The notes beneath the pieces are model-generated. The model had not been told where the DNA came from. It did not search any database and was given only the letters and a program-made list of their open reading frames with translations. A DNA stretch of 64,000 bases from Spirochaetia bacterium (GTDB lineage: Bacteria; Spirochaetota; UBA4802; UBA5550): positions 1 to 64,000 of the forward strand of contig VFJS01000055.1 of the NCBI GenBank assembly GCA_009885955.1. Reading direction: 5' to 3'. Within the stretch, counting starts at the first letter, position 1, and the number at the start of each line of letters is the position of its first letter. Positions 52,650 to 62,213 of the stretch are shown here, one piece after another. The position numbers were made by a program, and so were the translations under genes.

Positions 52650-53365
52650 AAACATTACTGATACTGGCAGTATTCTGCATTGCTGCCATTGTACAGGGGC
52701 GGTACGGATATGCAATCGGGGAATTCGGCGTTGGAATCAATGCCGGACTCACCTATGACCCGAATAATGTGGAAGGGATAATTGCCGATTGCAACGAACG
52801 CATGCTTGCATACAGGGAGGCCAACCCGGGCACCAGGGTTACACAGATAGAAAACCAGTATGTCCCGGTGTTCGGCATAAACTTCAGGTATAATTTCAAC
52901 TACATACTTTTCAGAATTGGCGGCCACTATGCCAGATCCCTGAGCGTCAGCAGAGGAACCATATCACAGTCCGGAGTTAAAAATACAATAAAAATAGACA
53001 CCTGGCAGGCATCGGTCCCGGGGACTATTGGCCTCCTTGTGCCGCTGAAGAAAAGGGCTCTTGCATACATAGGGGCCGGATTGAACCTGAACTATGCCTC
53101 CGTGAGCATATCCCAGTCAAAACCCGGAGGGGGATTCATCACCCCTGATGACAGGCGCAACAGGTACAGCGGTACTTTTGGAGGCTACCACTTCCTGGTG
53201 GGATTGGAATTCCCGCTCACCGAACGGTATTCCATAAGCGGCGAGTGGCTCCGCATGATGGGGACCTCGCCCGCAGTCAAAAGCAGCGACACCTCAAACA
53301 GGGCCACCATAAACATGAACAGCGACATTGTAATGTTCGGCGTAAATTACTACATATCGATCTGA
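52646..53365 (+). CDS. putative outer-membrane beta-barrel protein (tandem paralog 3)
   Basis: WQASVPGTIGLLVPLKKRALAYIGAGLNLNYASVSIS; C-terminal DIVMFGVNYYISI; ATGA overlap with previous gene. Confidence 0.65.
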   Translation: MKTLLILAVFCIAAIVQGRYGYAIGEFGVGINAGLTYDPNNVEGIIADCNERMLAYREANPGTRVTQIENQYVPVFGINFRYNFNYILFRIGGHYARSLSVSRGTISQSGVKNTIKIDTWQASVPGTIGLLVPLKKRALAYIGAGLNLNYASVSISQSKPGGGFITPDDRRNRYSGTFGGYHFLVGLEFPLTERYSISGEWLRMMGTSPAVKSSDTSNRATINMNSDIVMFGVNYYISI

Positions 53366-53368
53366 AAA

Positions 53369-54136
53369 ATGATGGAACTCTCATATATTACGGCCTTTGC
53401 CGCCGGGGCGTATACAGGGAATATTTTCAATGCCGCGATTCTCCATTTCACAGCCGGCACAAACGGGAAGCCTCTGAATAAACTCTTCATGAACCTGGCC
53501 AAATGCCCCTCTTGCGGAAAGATATCAGCCATGGCCTACGGCCTTCCAGTTATCGGCTATTTTATTCTGACGGGAAAGTGCAGGGGCTGCCGCGGGCCCA
53601 TTCCACTGTCAGCTCCCATGGTACAATTCTCCTCGGGGCTGCTCATGGCGTTTACCATGCACCTTTCTGGAATTAATTTTTATTCCCTATCGATTTATTT
53701 CATCATGGCCACTGCCCTTGCCATCGCCGTAATAGACGCCCGGACCATGATAATCCCCGACATTCTGGTTTTATCTTTTTTTATATTTTCACTTTTCCCC
53801 GTGCTGATAAAATTTTCCCTGGGCGAGAGCCTCATGGGCCTTGCTCTCATGTTCGGGTTTTTCATCATCATGATCTTCATATTCCCCGGCTCTTTCGGGG
53901 GCGGAGATTTAAAGTTTGCATCGGCAATCGGTTTTTTTCTCGGCCTGGAACATTCGGTGGTTGCCCTTGAATGCGCGCTTATTTCCGGCGCCCTGACAGG
54001 GATTATTTATGCAATATGGAAAAAAAGCGGCCTCAGGAAAAAAATACCTTTCGGACCTTTTTTATCATTCGGTCTCATAGTATCCCATATCTACGGAAGG
54101 GAATTAATCCTGCTTTATTATAATAAATTTTTCTGA
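53369..54136 (+). CDS. prepilin peptidase, A24 family
   Basis: CPSCG...CRGC zinc motif, DARTMIIPD and GGGDLKFASAIG aspartyl protease motifs, multiple TMs. Confidence 0.88.
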   Translation: MMELSYITAFAAGAYTGNIFNAAILHFTAGTNGKPLNKLFMNLAKCPSCGKISAMAYGLPVIGYFILTGKCRGCRGPIPLSAPMVQFSSGLLMAFTMHLSGINFYSLSIYFIMATALAIAVIDARTMIIPDILVLSFFIFSLFPVLIKFSLGESLMGLALMFGFFIIMIFIFPGSFGGGDLKFASAIGFFLGLEHSVVALECALISGALTGIIYAIWKKSGLRKKIPFGPFLSFGLIVSHIYGRELILLYYNKFF

Positions 54137-54172
54137 CCTTTTTATGACACCCTGATACTATTTTCATAATCA

Positions 54173-54290
54173 GCCCCCTGTCCCCCTGATGGGGGCACGG
54201 TTCATTTATTTTTTCTTATCATCAATGGTTGCTAATAGCAAATTATCCTAATATTTCTGCATAGATGTCAACTCAAGGGTGACAGGGGGC
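54173..54290. repeat. inverted repeat GCCCCCTGTC...GACAGGGGGC
   Basis: 10-bp perfect arms 98 nt apart, inner hairpin CCCCC-TGAT-GGGGG. Confidence 0.5.
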
Positions 54291-54300
54291 ATCTTAAAAT

Positions 54301-54320
54301 AAATTATTCCGGAATAATTT
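54301..54320. promoter_or_regulatory. 20-bp perfect palindrome AAATTATTCCGGAATAATTT upstream of the sensor kinase
   Basis: perfect dyad read directly; followed by TTTCAG-N8-CTGAAA. Confidence 0.45.
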
Positions 54321-54440
54321 TCAGAAACTACTCTGAAATTATCAGAAAAAAATTTATAAATATCATAAAATATGTTTGAACAAATAGGTATATCTTTTAT
54401 CTTGATAAAGAGAGATATTCTGATTGGCAGGTTGTTAATA

Positions 54441-56306
54441 ATGTACGATGAAATTCTGGATTTTTCCGGCATAGGGTACTGCCGGTGCAGTACAAACGGG
54501 ATTATCCTCCATATCAACAAAACGGCCTGCATGTTGCTGGCACAGGGTGAAAAACCCTGCCTCCCGTCCGAGGTCAAGGGGATGAATATTAATGATCTTT
54601 ACATTGACTTCAGTATTCTTCTCGAAAAAGCCCGCACACGCGAGCCGGTGAAAAATATACGGCTCCCCGTGAAAGGCAGAAACGGTTTAACAATTGAACT
54701 TGTTTATGACATGATTGTTGACAATTCAGGCGCCATAGAAATGATGTTCAGGGAAACTCCTGAATATGAACATGACGGAAGGAGGGGGATTCATTCAGAG
54801 CTGCAGTTAAAATCGATATTGAACCTTATACCCGATATTGTATACCGGCTCGATTCAGAAGGGAGAATAACCTTCATGAGCGAGAGTATCAATACCTATG
54901 GATACTCCCCCGCAGAACTCATCGGCAGATACATTCTGGATCTCGTCCATCCCGAAGACAGGGGGAGGGCAATATTCCGGGTCAACGAAAGGAGAGCCGG
55001 AGACAGGGCAATAAAATTTTTTGAAATACGAATCGTTACCAAGACCAGCGAGGCTGTCCCGCTGCAGTTTGAAAACACCTCAATTGGAGCCAATCACTAT
55101 TTTTCCGTAAGCGCTGAAGGGATATACCTGGATGGCGGAGACACCCTGAATTTCCTGGGCACACAGGGGATAGCCAGGGACATTACAAAAAAGCGCAACT
55201 CCGAACTGATCATGAAGATGAGTCAGGAGAAATGTTATACCATAACAGACAGTCTCATCGATGGATATTTTGAGATAGACATGGACGGCAGCATCAATTT
55301 TGTCAATACAGCCCTTGCCAGGATACTCGGATATGAAAACAAAAATGAGATCACCGGAAAAAATTTCAAAAATTTTATCGCTCCTGAATATCATGATATC
55401 ATACGGAAAGCATACCATGATGTTTTACATTCCCCCATGAACAACACGATAGTCGATTGGGTCGCCATCACCAGGGACGGAAAAAAACTGAACGTGCAGG
55501 GATCTCTTTCATTCCTCAAAAATGACGACGGCGGCCCGGTGTTTTATATCGGTATCGTCAGGGATCTTACCAATCAAAAAAGACTGGAGGATGATCTTTT
55601 CAGGGCGCGAAAACTTGAGGCAATTGGAATTTTTTCCGGAGGCATAGCCCATGATTACAACAACGCGCTCACCTCTGTCATCGGCAATATAACTCTGGCC
55701 AAGATTGAATTCGGTAAAACCGACAGGAAGCTGTTGGAATTTCTTACTGATGCCGAGGCTGCATCAATCAGGGTTAAGAATCTTACTCAACAGTTAAGCA
55801 ACCTGTCAAAGAGCGGAAAACCGGTCAAACAGGTTATGCCGGTTAAAAAAATACTCATGGATGCCGCAAAGTCGGTACTCAAGGATTTCAAAGGCGAAAC
55901 AGGGATGAATATCCCCGATGATCTCTGGATGGTTGATATAGATGACTACCAGTTTGGCCATGTATTTGAACATATTATTTTAAATGCTCTCGAAGCAGTC
56001 ACCGACACAGGTAGAATTATGATTAAAGCCGGAAACATCCGCATCATCAGACAGCAATCAATGAAGGAGACGATTGTCACAGAAGGTGATTATGTGAAAA
56101 TAACAATATCCGATAACGGAGAAGGCATCCAGAAAGAGATAATAAACAATATTTTCGACCCCTACTATTCCACAAAGGGAGTGAGAAGCGGAATGGGCCT
56201 TGCCATAAGCTATGCCGTAACAAAAAGACATGACGGGTATCTTGATGTACTGTCAAGTCCCGGAAAAGGCTCGGAATTTTATATCTATCTGCCCAGGGCC
56301 CATTAA
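54441..56306 (+). CDS. PAS domain sensor histidine kinase
   Basis: PAS repeats (ILNLIPDIVYRLDSEGRITFMSES, DSLIDGYFEIDMDGSINFVNTALARILGY), H-box FSGGIAHDYNNALTSVIGN, ATPase DNGEGIQKEIINNIFDPYYSTK; start 54372 also possible. Confidence 0.9.
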   Translation: MYDEILDFSGIGYCRCSTNGIILHINKTACMLLAQGEKPCLPSEVKGMNINDLYIDFSILLEKARTREPVKNIRLPVKGRNGLTIELVYDMIVDNSGAIEMMFRETPEYEHDGRRGIHSELQLKSILNLIPDIVYRLDSEGRITFMSESINTYGYSPAELIGRYILDLVHPEDRGRAIFRVNERRAGDRAIKFFEIRIVTKTSEAVPLQFENTSIGANHYFSVSAEGIYLDGGDTLNFLGTQGIARDITKKRNSELIMKMSQEKCYTITDSLIDGYFEIDMDGSINFVNTALARILGYENKNEITGKNFKNFIAPEYHDIIRKAYHDVLHSPMNNTIVDWVAITRDGKKLNVQGSLSFLKNDDGGPVFYIGIVRDLTNQKRLEDDLFRARKLEAIGIFSGGIAHDYNNALTSVIGNITLAKIEFGKTDRKLLEFLTDAEAASIRVKNLTQQLSNLSKSGKPVKQVMPVKKILMDAAKSVLKDFKGETGMNIPDDLWMVDIDDYQFGHVFEHIILNALEAVTDTGRIMIKAGNIRIIRQQSMKETIVTEGDYVKITISDNGEGIQKEIINNIFDPYYSTKGVRSGMGLAISYAVTKRHDGYLDVLSSPGKGSEFYIYLPRAH

Positions 56307-56367
56307 TAAATCAGCACGCGCACAGGCCGTCTTTTAAGGCCCATATATCAAGTCCGAGGTAACAGCA

Positions 56368-58926
56368 ATGACAAAAGTAAAAAAATTCAAGGTTATTCCA
56401 TACCTGCCGGCCAATCTGAAACCGCTTATGAAGATCGCGAATAATCTCTGGTGGGTCTGGAATTTTGAAGCAATAGAGCTTTTCCGCAGGCTCGACGTTA
56501 ATCTCTGGACCGATGTTCATCATAATCCAATAAAACTCCTGGGCGCAGTATCTCAAAACACGCTTGATGAAGCAGCCAAGTCGGACAGTTTCATAGCCCA
56601 CATGGAAAGAGTTGAAAAGGAACTGGACCTGCACCTGACCATGAAATCCTGGTTTGAAGAGAAACAGAATGAATATTCAGGCGCATCCATAGCATATTTT
56701 TCTGCTGAATTCGGCATACATGAATGCCTCCCCATATTTTCCGGAGGCCTCGGCGTCCTTGCCGGGGACCATTTAAAGTCGGCAAGCGAGCTCGGTATTC
56801 CCCTTATCGGCGTTGGGCTGCTGTACCGGCTCGGCTATTTCAGGCAGTACCTGAACCTGGACGGCTGGCAGCAGGAACGATTCCCGGAAACCGATTTCCA
56901 CAACATTCCTGTATCCCTTGTAAAAGATGATAAAAACATCCCCCTGCAGATCAGCATAGATTTTCCGGAACAAAACGTTTCTGCCCAGATATGGGAGGTG
57001 AAGGTCGGGAAGGTCACACTGTACCTCCTTGACACCAACATAGACGGCAACACAATCGAAGACAAGGCAATTACCGACCTCCTGTACGGCGGCGAAAATG
57101 AAATGAGGATCAAACAGGAAATCCTGCTCGGGATAGGCGGGATAAAAGCCCTCAAGGCATTGAAAAAAAACATCACCGTATTCCATATGAATGAAGGGCA
57201 CGCGGCATTTCTCGCAGTTGAAAGGGTAAGAATGGCCATTGAAGAGCACGGCCTCACCTATCATGAAGCGGCTGAATTTGTAGCAGCAGGGAACGTCTTT
57301 ACCACCCACACCCCGGTACCGGCAGGAAACGACAGGTTCTCCCCGGAACTCATAGAAAAATATTTTTCATCATACTATCCGAAGCTCGGTTTAACATCTG
57401 AAGAATTCCTGGCCCTGGGCCGTGAGAACCCGCTGGATACAAATGAGACCTTCTGCATGACAGTCCTTGCCATTAAGCTCGCCGCATTCAAAAACGGAGT
57501 GTCCAGGCTCCATGGGAAGGTGTCGCGAAGCATGTGGCGGAACATCTGGCCGACGCTACCGATTCATGAAATCCCTATTGAACATATAACAAACGGGATC
57601 CAGACACTATCGTGGACATCGGACGAAATGATGAGACTCCTGAACAGGTACCTCGGGCCGCGGTGGATCGACAACCCCGCCGATGATACCATATGGAAAA
57701 ATATCGACAGGGTACCCGATTCCGAGCTCTGGAGGTGCAGGGAAAGGCTCAGGGAAAGGCTTGTAGGATTTGCAAGGAACAAACAGAAGGAACAGCTGCT
57801 GAACAGGGGGCTCTCCCCGAAGGAGGCGGCAAAAGCCGACTCGGTACTCAATCCCGAGGCGCTGACCATTGGTTTTGCCCGGCGATTTGCCACATATAAA
57901 AGGGGGACGCTGATCCTCCGGAACATTGAACGGCTGAACGCCCTCCTTAACAACCGTGAAATGCCCATACAGATAATATTCAGCGGCAAGGCGCACCCGA
58001 AGGACAACATGGGCAAGGAGCTGATACGGCAGATCATACACCTTTCCTATGAGGAAAGGTTCAGGAACAGCATTGTATTTCTCGAGGACTACGACATCAA
58101 TATCGCCAGGTACATCGTACAGGGTGTTGACGTGTGGCTTAACACCCCCATACGGCCCAAGGAGGCATCAGGAACAAGCGGGATGAAAGTCGTCCCTAAT
58201 GGAGGCCTCAACATTAGCATACTTGACGGTTGGTGGGTCGAAGCATACGCTCCTGAAACGGGGTGGGCCATAGGTAAAGGGGAATCCTATGACGACCAGA
58301 ATTACCAGGACGAAGTCGAAAGCCTCTCACTCTATAATATACTGGAGCAGGAGGTCCGCACTATGTTCTACAACAGGGGCCAGGACGGCATCCCCAGGGA
58401 ATGGCTGAAAAAGGTCAAGGAGTCTATGAAACATATCAATCCCATGTTCAATACCAACAGGATGGTGAAGGACTACACGGAAAAATTTTACCTCAGGGCC
58501 CATGGAAATCATGAAAAATTCTCATCAGAAAATTTCAAGGTGACAAGGGAATTTACCAAGTGGAAAAAAGGCCTTCTGAAAAACTGGGGAAAAACCGCTG
58601 TGACTGACCTGATGCTGAAGGAAGAAAAGGAGATAACTGTCGGCTCAAAGTTGTATGTAAACGCCGAGGTAAACCTGGGGGACCTCCACCCTGAGGATGT
58701 CTTTGTCCAGATGTATTTCGGTACCCTGAACCATTCCGACGGTATTGACGACGGCATCGCGCAGCCCCTGACCCTCATAAAGGACCTGGGAAGCGGCCAT
58801 TACAAATATGAGGGCCACCTCCTGTGCCTCCAGTCCGGGGAATACGGCTTCACGATAAGGATTCTTCCGAAAAACAAAAACCTTGTGAGAAATTTTGATC
58901 CGGACTTCAAGATATGCTGGGCCTAA
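56368..58926 (+). CDS. glgP: alpha-glucan phosphorylase
   Basis: AYFSAEFGIHECLPIFSGGLGVLAGDHLKSASELGIPLIGVGLLYRLGYFRQ; PLP-site motif EASGTSGMKVVPNGGLNISILDGWWVEAY. Confidence 0.95.
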   Translation: MTKVKKFKVIPYLPANLKPLMKIANNLWWVWNFEAIELFRRLDVNLWTDVHHNPIKLLGAVSQNTLDEAAKSDSFIAHMERVEKELDLHLTMKSWFEEKQNEYSGASIAYFSAEFGIHECLPIFSGGLGVLAGDHLKSASELGIPLIGVGLLYRLGYFRQYLNLDGWQQERFPETDFHNIPVSLVKDDKNIPLQISIDFPEQNVSAQIWEVKVGKVTLYLLDTNIDGNTIEDKAITDLLYGGENEMRIKQEILLGIGGIKALKALKKNITVFHMNEGHAAFLAVERVRMAIEEHGLTYHEAAEFVAAGNVFTTHTPVPAGNDRFSPELIEKYFSSYYPKLGLTSEEFLALGRENPLDTNETFCMTVLAIKLAAFKNGVSRLHGKVSRSMWRNIWPTLPIHEIPIEHITNGIQTLSWTSDEMMRLLNRYLGPRWIDNPADDTIWKNIDRVPDSELWRCRERLRERLVGFARNKQKEQLLNRGLSPKEAAKADSVLNPEALTIGFARRFATYKRGTLILRNIERLNALLNNREMPIQIIFSGKAHPKDNMGKELIRQIIHLSYEERFRNSIVFLEDYDINIARYIVQGVDVWLNTPIRPKEASGTSGMKVVPNGGLNISILDGWWVEAYAPETGWAIGKGESYDDQNYQDEVESLSLYNILEQEVRTMFYNRGQDGIPREWLKKVKESMKHINPMFNTNRMVKDYTEKFYLRAHGNHEKFSSENFKVTREFTKWKKGLLKNWGKTAVTDLMLKEEKEITVGSKLYVNAEVNLGDLHPEDVFVQMYFGTLNHSDGIDDGIAQPLTLIKDLGSGHYKYEGHLLCLQSGEYGFTIRILPKNKNLVRNFDPDFKICWA

Positions 58927-59027
58927 TTACAGAAAACATGCCTTTCCCCGGTACGGTTCCAGTGGAAAGCACAAGGCCAGACAATAGATGCGCCCTTTGC
59001 CACCGATAGTACAGGCAAGCATATTAG

Positions 59028-59837
59028 ATGGAAATCTTCAAACTTCATGATTTCGGCGATGTAACCGGAATAGAGATGGGCTACAGCCCCATAGGCAGGC
59101 CTTACATGAATGTCCTGTTTTATTACACAGACGGGATTATTATCGATACCGGCCACAGCAATATGAGGCACAGGTGCCTGGAATTTCTCAGGGATAAAAA
59201 AGCAGAAGCGCTGCTCCTAACCCACTTTCATGAAGACCATAGCGGGAATGCCTTACATATAAAACTTATGAAGAACATTCCGGTTTATGCCAACCCCCTT
59301 GCCCTGGACATTCATCTAAAAGGATTCAGCATACAATTCTACCAGCATTACATGTGGGGAAAGGCAGAAAAAGTGAAAGCCGAACCCCTTCCCCCGGTAA
59401 TTGAGAGCGGAGGCATATCACTCATCCCGGTTCATACACCCGGGCATACGCCGGATCATACGGTCTACCATGAAAAAAGCAGGGGATGGCTCTTCTCAGG
59501 AGATCTTTTTGTGGGTAGGCAAATAAAATTTTTCAGGGAAGGTGAAAATATCTATCAATGTATAGAATCCCTGGAAAAAGTTAAAAGGCTCGATTTTGAT
59601 TCGCTCTTCTGCGGCCGCAATCCCCATGTAAAGGGCGGGAAAAAACAGATTGCCCTGAAACTGAATTTTCTCCAGGATTTCTGCGGGGAAATACATGCCC
59701 TTCTCGAAAGCGGGCTTGATGAAAAAGGCATTATGAAAAAATTATACCCAAGAGAAAACAGGTTCCTTAAACTCATAACCATGGGGAATGTCTCTTTTGC
59801 CAACATGGTACGGTCGGTCATGTACCATAAAAAGTAG
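59028..59837 (+). CDS. MBL-fold metallo-hydrolase
   Basis: LLTHFHEDHSGNA and HTPGHTPDHTV motifs. Confidence 0.9.
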   Translation: MEIFKLHDFGDVTGIEMGYSPIGRPYMNVLFYYTDGIIIDTGHSNMRHRCLEFLRDKKAEALLLTHFHEDHSGNALHIKLMKNIPVYANPLALDIHLKGFSIQFYQHYMWGKAEKVKAEPLPPVIESGGISLIPVHTPGHTPDHTVYHEKSRGWLFSGDLFVGRQIKFFREGENIYQCIESLEKVKRLDFDSLFCGRNPHVKGGKKQIALKLNFLQDFCGEIHALLESGLDEKGIMKKLYPRENRFLKLITMGNVSFANMVRSVMYHKK

Positions 59838-59921
59838 CTCTTCAAATTTTACTAATTTTCTCATAAAAATCTGCCGATCTATATCCTACAGGAAAATTAA
59901 ATTTCTTCCGGGGTAATGACA

Positions 59922-60692
59922 ATGAAAAAATTAAAGGACATGCTGGAAATTCTAACAAACAGGCTGGGGCTTGTTGCTGTCAAGGGGGGCACAGAGGTGG
60001 AGGACATGACCTTTAATGAAATCCTGTTCTTTAAGAAAGTCGCCGGCGTTCTTCCTATGATAGTGAAGATCGGCGGCCCTGAGGCGAGAAATGACATGCG
60101 GGAGCTCAAGCGCTTGAATATTGACGGAATCCTTGCCCCAATGGTTGAGTCCGAATATGCCCTGCGTAATTTCATGGAGAGCCTCCAGGACATCTACAGT
60201 GACACCGTAATGCCCTATTCTGCCATTAATATAGAAACAATAACAGCCTGGAAGAACCTTGATTCCATAACCACGAACCCCTGGTTCACCAGCTTAGACC
60301 AGGTGACCGTGGGAAGAACCGACCTCTCTGGCTCCATGAACAGAAAACCCGATGACCATGACGTTTTACAAATTACCTCAGATATCGTCAGGCTTTCCAG
60401 GGAGAAGGGGAAAATCACCTCGGTAGGCGGCGCAATCCATGCCGCCAATGCCCGGATGATACTGGATATCATCAATCCCGACAGGGTAAATACCCGGCAC
60501 CTCATATTCGACTGCAGGGAAACCATGAGTATTGAAGAATCTGTAACCCTCGGGCTGGAATTTGAACTGGAACTCTGCAAAAATTTAATGAAGGTGGAAC
60601 CGGCAAAGGAGGAAGTCTACATTCGCCGCATGGAGACTACGAAAAGCCGCATCATCACCATGGCGGAGACTGCAGCGGTTCATGCGGAATGA
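59922..60692 (+). CDS. HpcH/HpaI aldolase/citrate lyase family protein
   Basis: NIDGILAPMVESEYALRNF..., AINIETITAWKN..., VTVGRTDLSGSM. Confidence 0.75.
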   Translation: MKKLKDMLEILTNRLGLVAVKGGTEVEDMTFNEILFFKKVAGVLPMIVKIGGPEARNDMRELKRLNIDGILAPMVESEYALRNFMESLQDIYSDTVMPYSAINIETITAWKNLDSITTNPWFTSLDQVTVGRTDLSGSMNRKPDDHDVLQITSDIVRLSREKGKITSVGGAIHAANARMILDIINPDRVNTRHLIFDCRETMSIEESVTLGLEFELELCKNLMKVEPAKEEVYIRRMETTKSRIITMAETAAVHAE

Positions 60693-60694
60693 AT

Positions 60695-61048
60695 TCAGGC
60701 GCTTAAATATTCAAATTCAAAAGTCCCCCTGGTCTTGATGTTAAAAACACCGTCCAGGGTTGACAGCTCCATAAGTTCGCTCACCTGGGTATTCAAATCA
60801 TAAAGGATTAAATCTATCCCGCCAGCATCCAGCTGTTTAAGAAGTTTTACAAGATACCCGAGCCCAATGGAATCAACCTGATAAATGTTCATGAAATTGA
60901 TGGCAATGGTTTTAACATTATTACCGGCCAGATGTTCATTCACTGAGTTAAAAAATTTATCCATGGTATGCATATATTCACTGGTAAGTGTGCCGTCTAT
61001 ATGGAATATTATCATATCCTCTTTTTCTTCAATCTGAATGTTATCCAT
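60695..61048 (-). CDS. STAS domain anti-sigma factor antagonist-like protein
   Basis: IIFHIDGTLTSEYMHTMDKFF...KTIAINFMNIYQVDSIGLGYLVKLLKQLDAGGIDLILYDLN. Confidence 0.85.
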   Translation of the reverse strand: MDNIQIEEKEDMIIFHIDGTLTSEYMHTMDKFFNSVNEHLAGNNVKTIAINFMNIYQVDSIGLGYLVKLLKQLDAGGIDLILYDLNTQVSELMELSTLDGVFNIKTRGTFEFEYLSA

Positions 61049-61285
61049 GTTATTTGTCCTGTCTTTGTTATTTATTCAATCGGAATGTACAATACATTCA
61101 ATTTCTGCTGTTCATCCAATCCGGCCCCGTACATTAATGTCTGGAAAATCCATATTAAATTATATACAAAAAGGGAACTGCCCTGTATACATAATACAAC
61201 CGTGACAACTGATTTAACCAATTATTATCATTTAAAACACAATAAAATGTCAAGCTGATAAAAATTTTTTTAAATAAGTACTAAT

Positions 61286-61402
61286 ACGTATTTCAAACAC
61301 TCGCCGGATCCGATAGATTAAAAGTTGAAAACCTGGGAAAAATATCAATCCACGGCAGGGAACTGACAGTTAAAGTTTTAGGGTTTGATAAAACTGCATG
61401 AA
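61286..61402 (+). pseudogene. possible C-terminal remnant of a class III adenylate/guanylate cyclase
   Basis: startless frame YVFQTLAGSDRLKVENLGKISIHGRELTVKVLGFDKTA* resembles a cyclase tail. Confidence 0.35.
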
Positions 61403-61428
61403 AGGGATGAGTCATTCAATCCTGTTCC

Positions 61429-62181
61429 TCAGGCCGCTCCAGTAATCAGGGGGAGCACTATCCCCAGGGGCCCCGGATGCCGGCAATCGGCCATGTGGTC
61501 ATAAGGTGTTTCGTCCCGGTTTATGATGATGATTTTCTTTCCATGTTTCCGGGCAATGTCTACAAGGGAGCATGCCGGCTGAACTATGAGGGAACTCCCC
61601 AGGGCCATGAAAAGGCCGCATGCTTGCACAGACCGCTCCGCCTTTAATAAATCTTCATGCACCAGGTTCTGGCCGAAGGATATGGTATTGGGCTTCAGAA
61701 AACCGCCGCACTTCAGGCACAGGGGCACCTCCTCCCCCCGTGTGATCCTCTCCAGCACAGGCATGATGCCTGTCACCTCGCCGCAGGAGAGGCAAACCGC
61801 TTCGCTGTTGGTCCCGTGGATATTGATTATCTTTTCCCGTCCCACGCCCCCTTTTTCATGGAGCCCGTCAATGTTCTGCGTAATGAGCATTGAGAGCTTT
61901 CCCCTCCGGTAAAAATCCCCGAGGGCCATGTGGGCGCTATTGGGCTCGCCCTCCAGCATTCCGGGGATGGTTTCGTACTTGTACCTCCAATAATATTTCC
62001 GCTTCTCCTGGTCAGCAAGAAATTCCTGGATGGTCACAGCCCTGTATGTTGACCAGACGCCGCCGGGGCTCCGGAAATCGGAGATGCCCGATTCCGTTGA
62101 AATGCCCGCGCCGGTGAGTACTGCCGCAGCTGCAGAGCCATGTACCATCTCCCTCATTTCTTCAATCGCCCTGTCCAACAT
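61429..62181 (-). CDS. Sir2-family NAD-dependent protein deacylase
   Basis: VLTGAGISTESGISDFRSPGGVWS, ITQNIDGLHEKGG, CLSC...CLKCGGFLKPNTISFGQ. Confidence 0.95.
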   Translation of the reverse strand: MLDRAIEEMREMVHGSAAAAVLTGAGISTESGISDFRSPGGVWSTYRAVTIQEFLADQEKRKYYWRYKYETIPGMLEGEPNSAHMALGDFYRRGKLSMLITQNIDGLHEKGGVGREKIINIHGTNSEAVCLSCGEVTGIMPVLERITRGEEVPLCLKCGGFLKPNTISFGQNLVHEDLLKAERSVQACGLFMALGSSLIVQPACSLVDIARKHGKKIIIINRDETPYDHMADCRHPGPLGIVLPLITGAA

Positions 62182-62213
62182 GCCTCCCTGAATATTCAAA
62201 TTGTATCATCATA

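Noticed and set aside
57564-58041. 157-aa and 144-aa minus ORFs antisense to glgP
   Set aside because: Shadow ORFs opposite the strongly supported phosphorylase; compositional artefacts without motifs.
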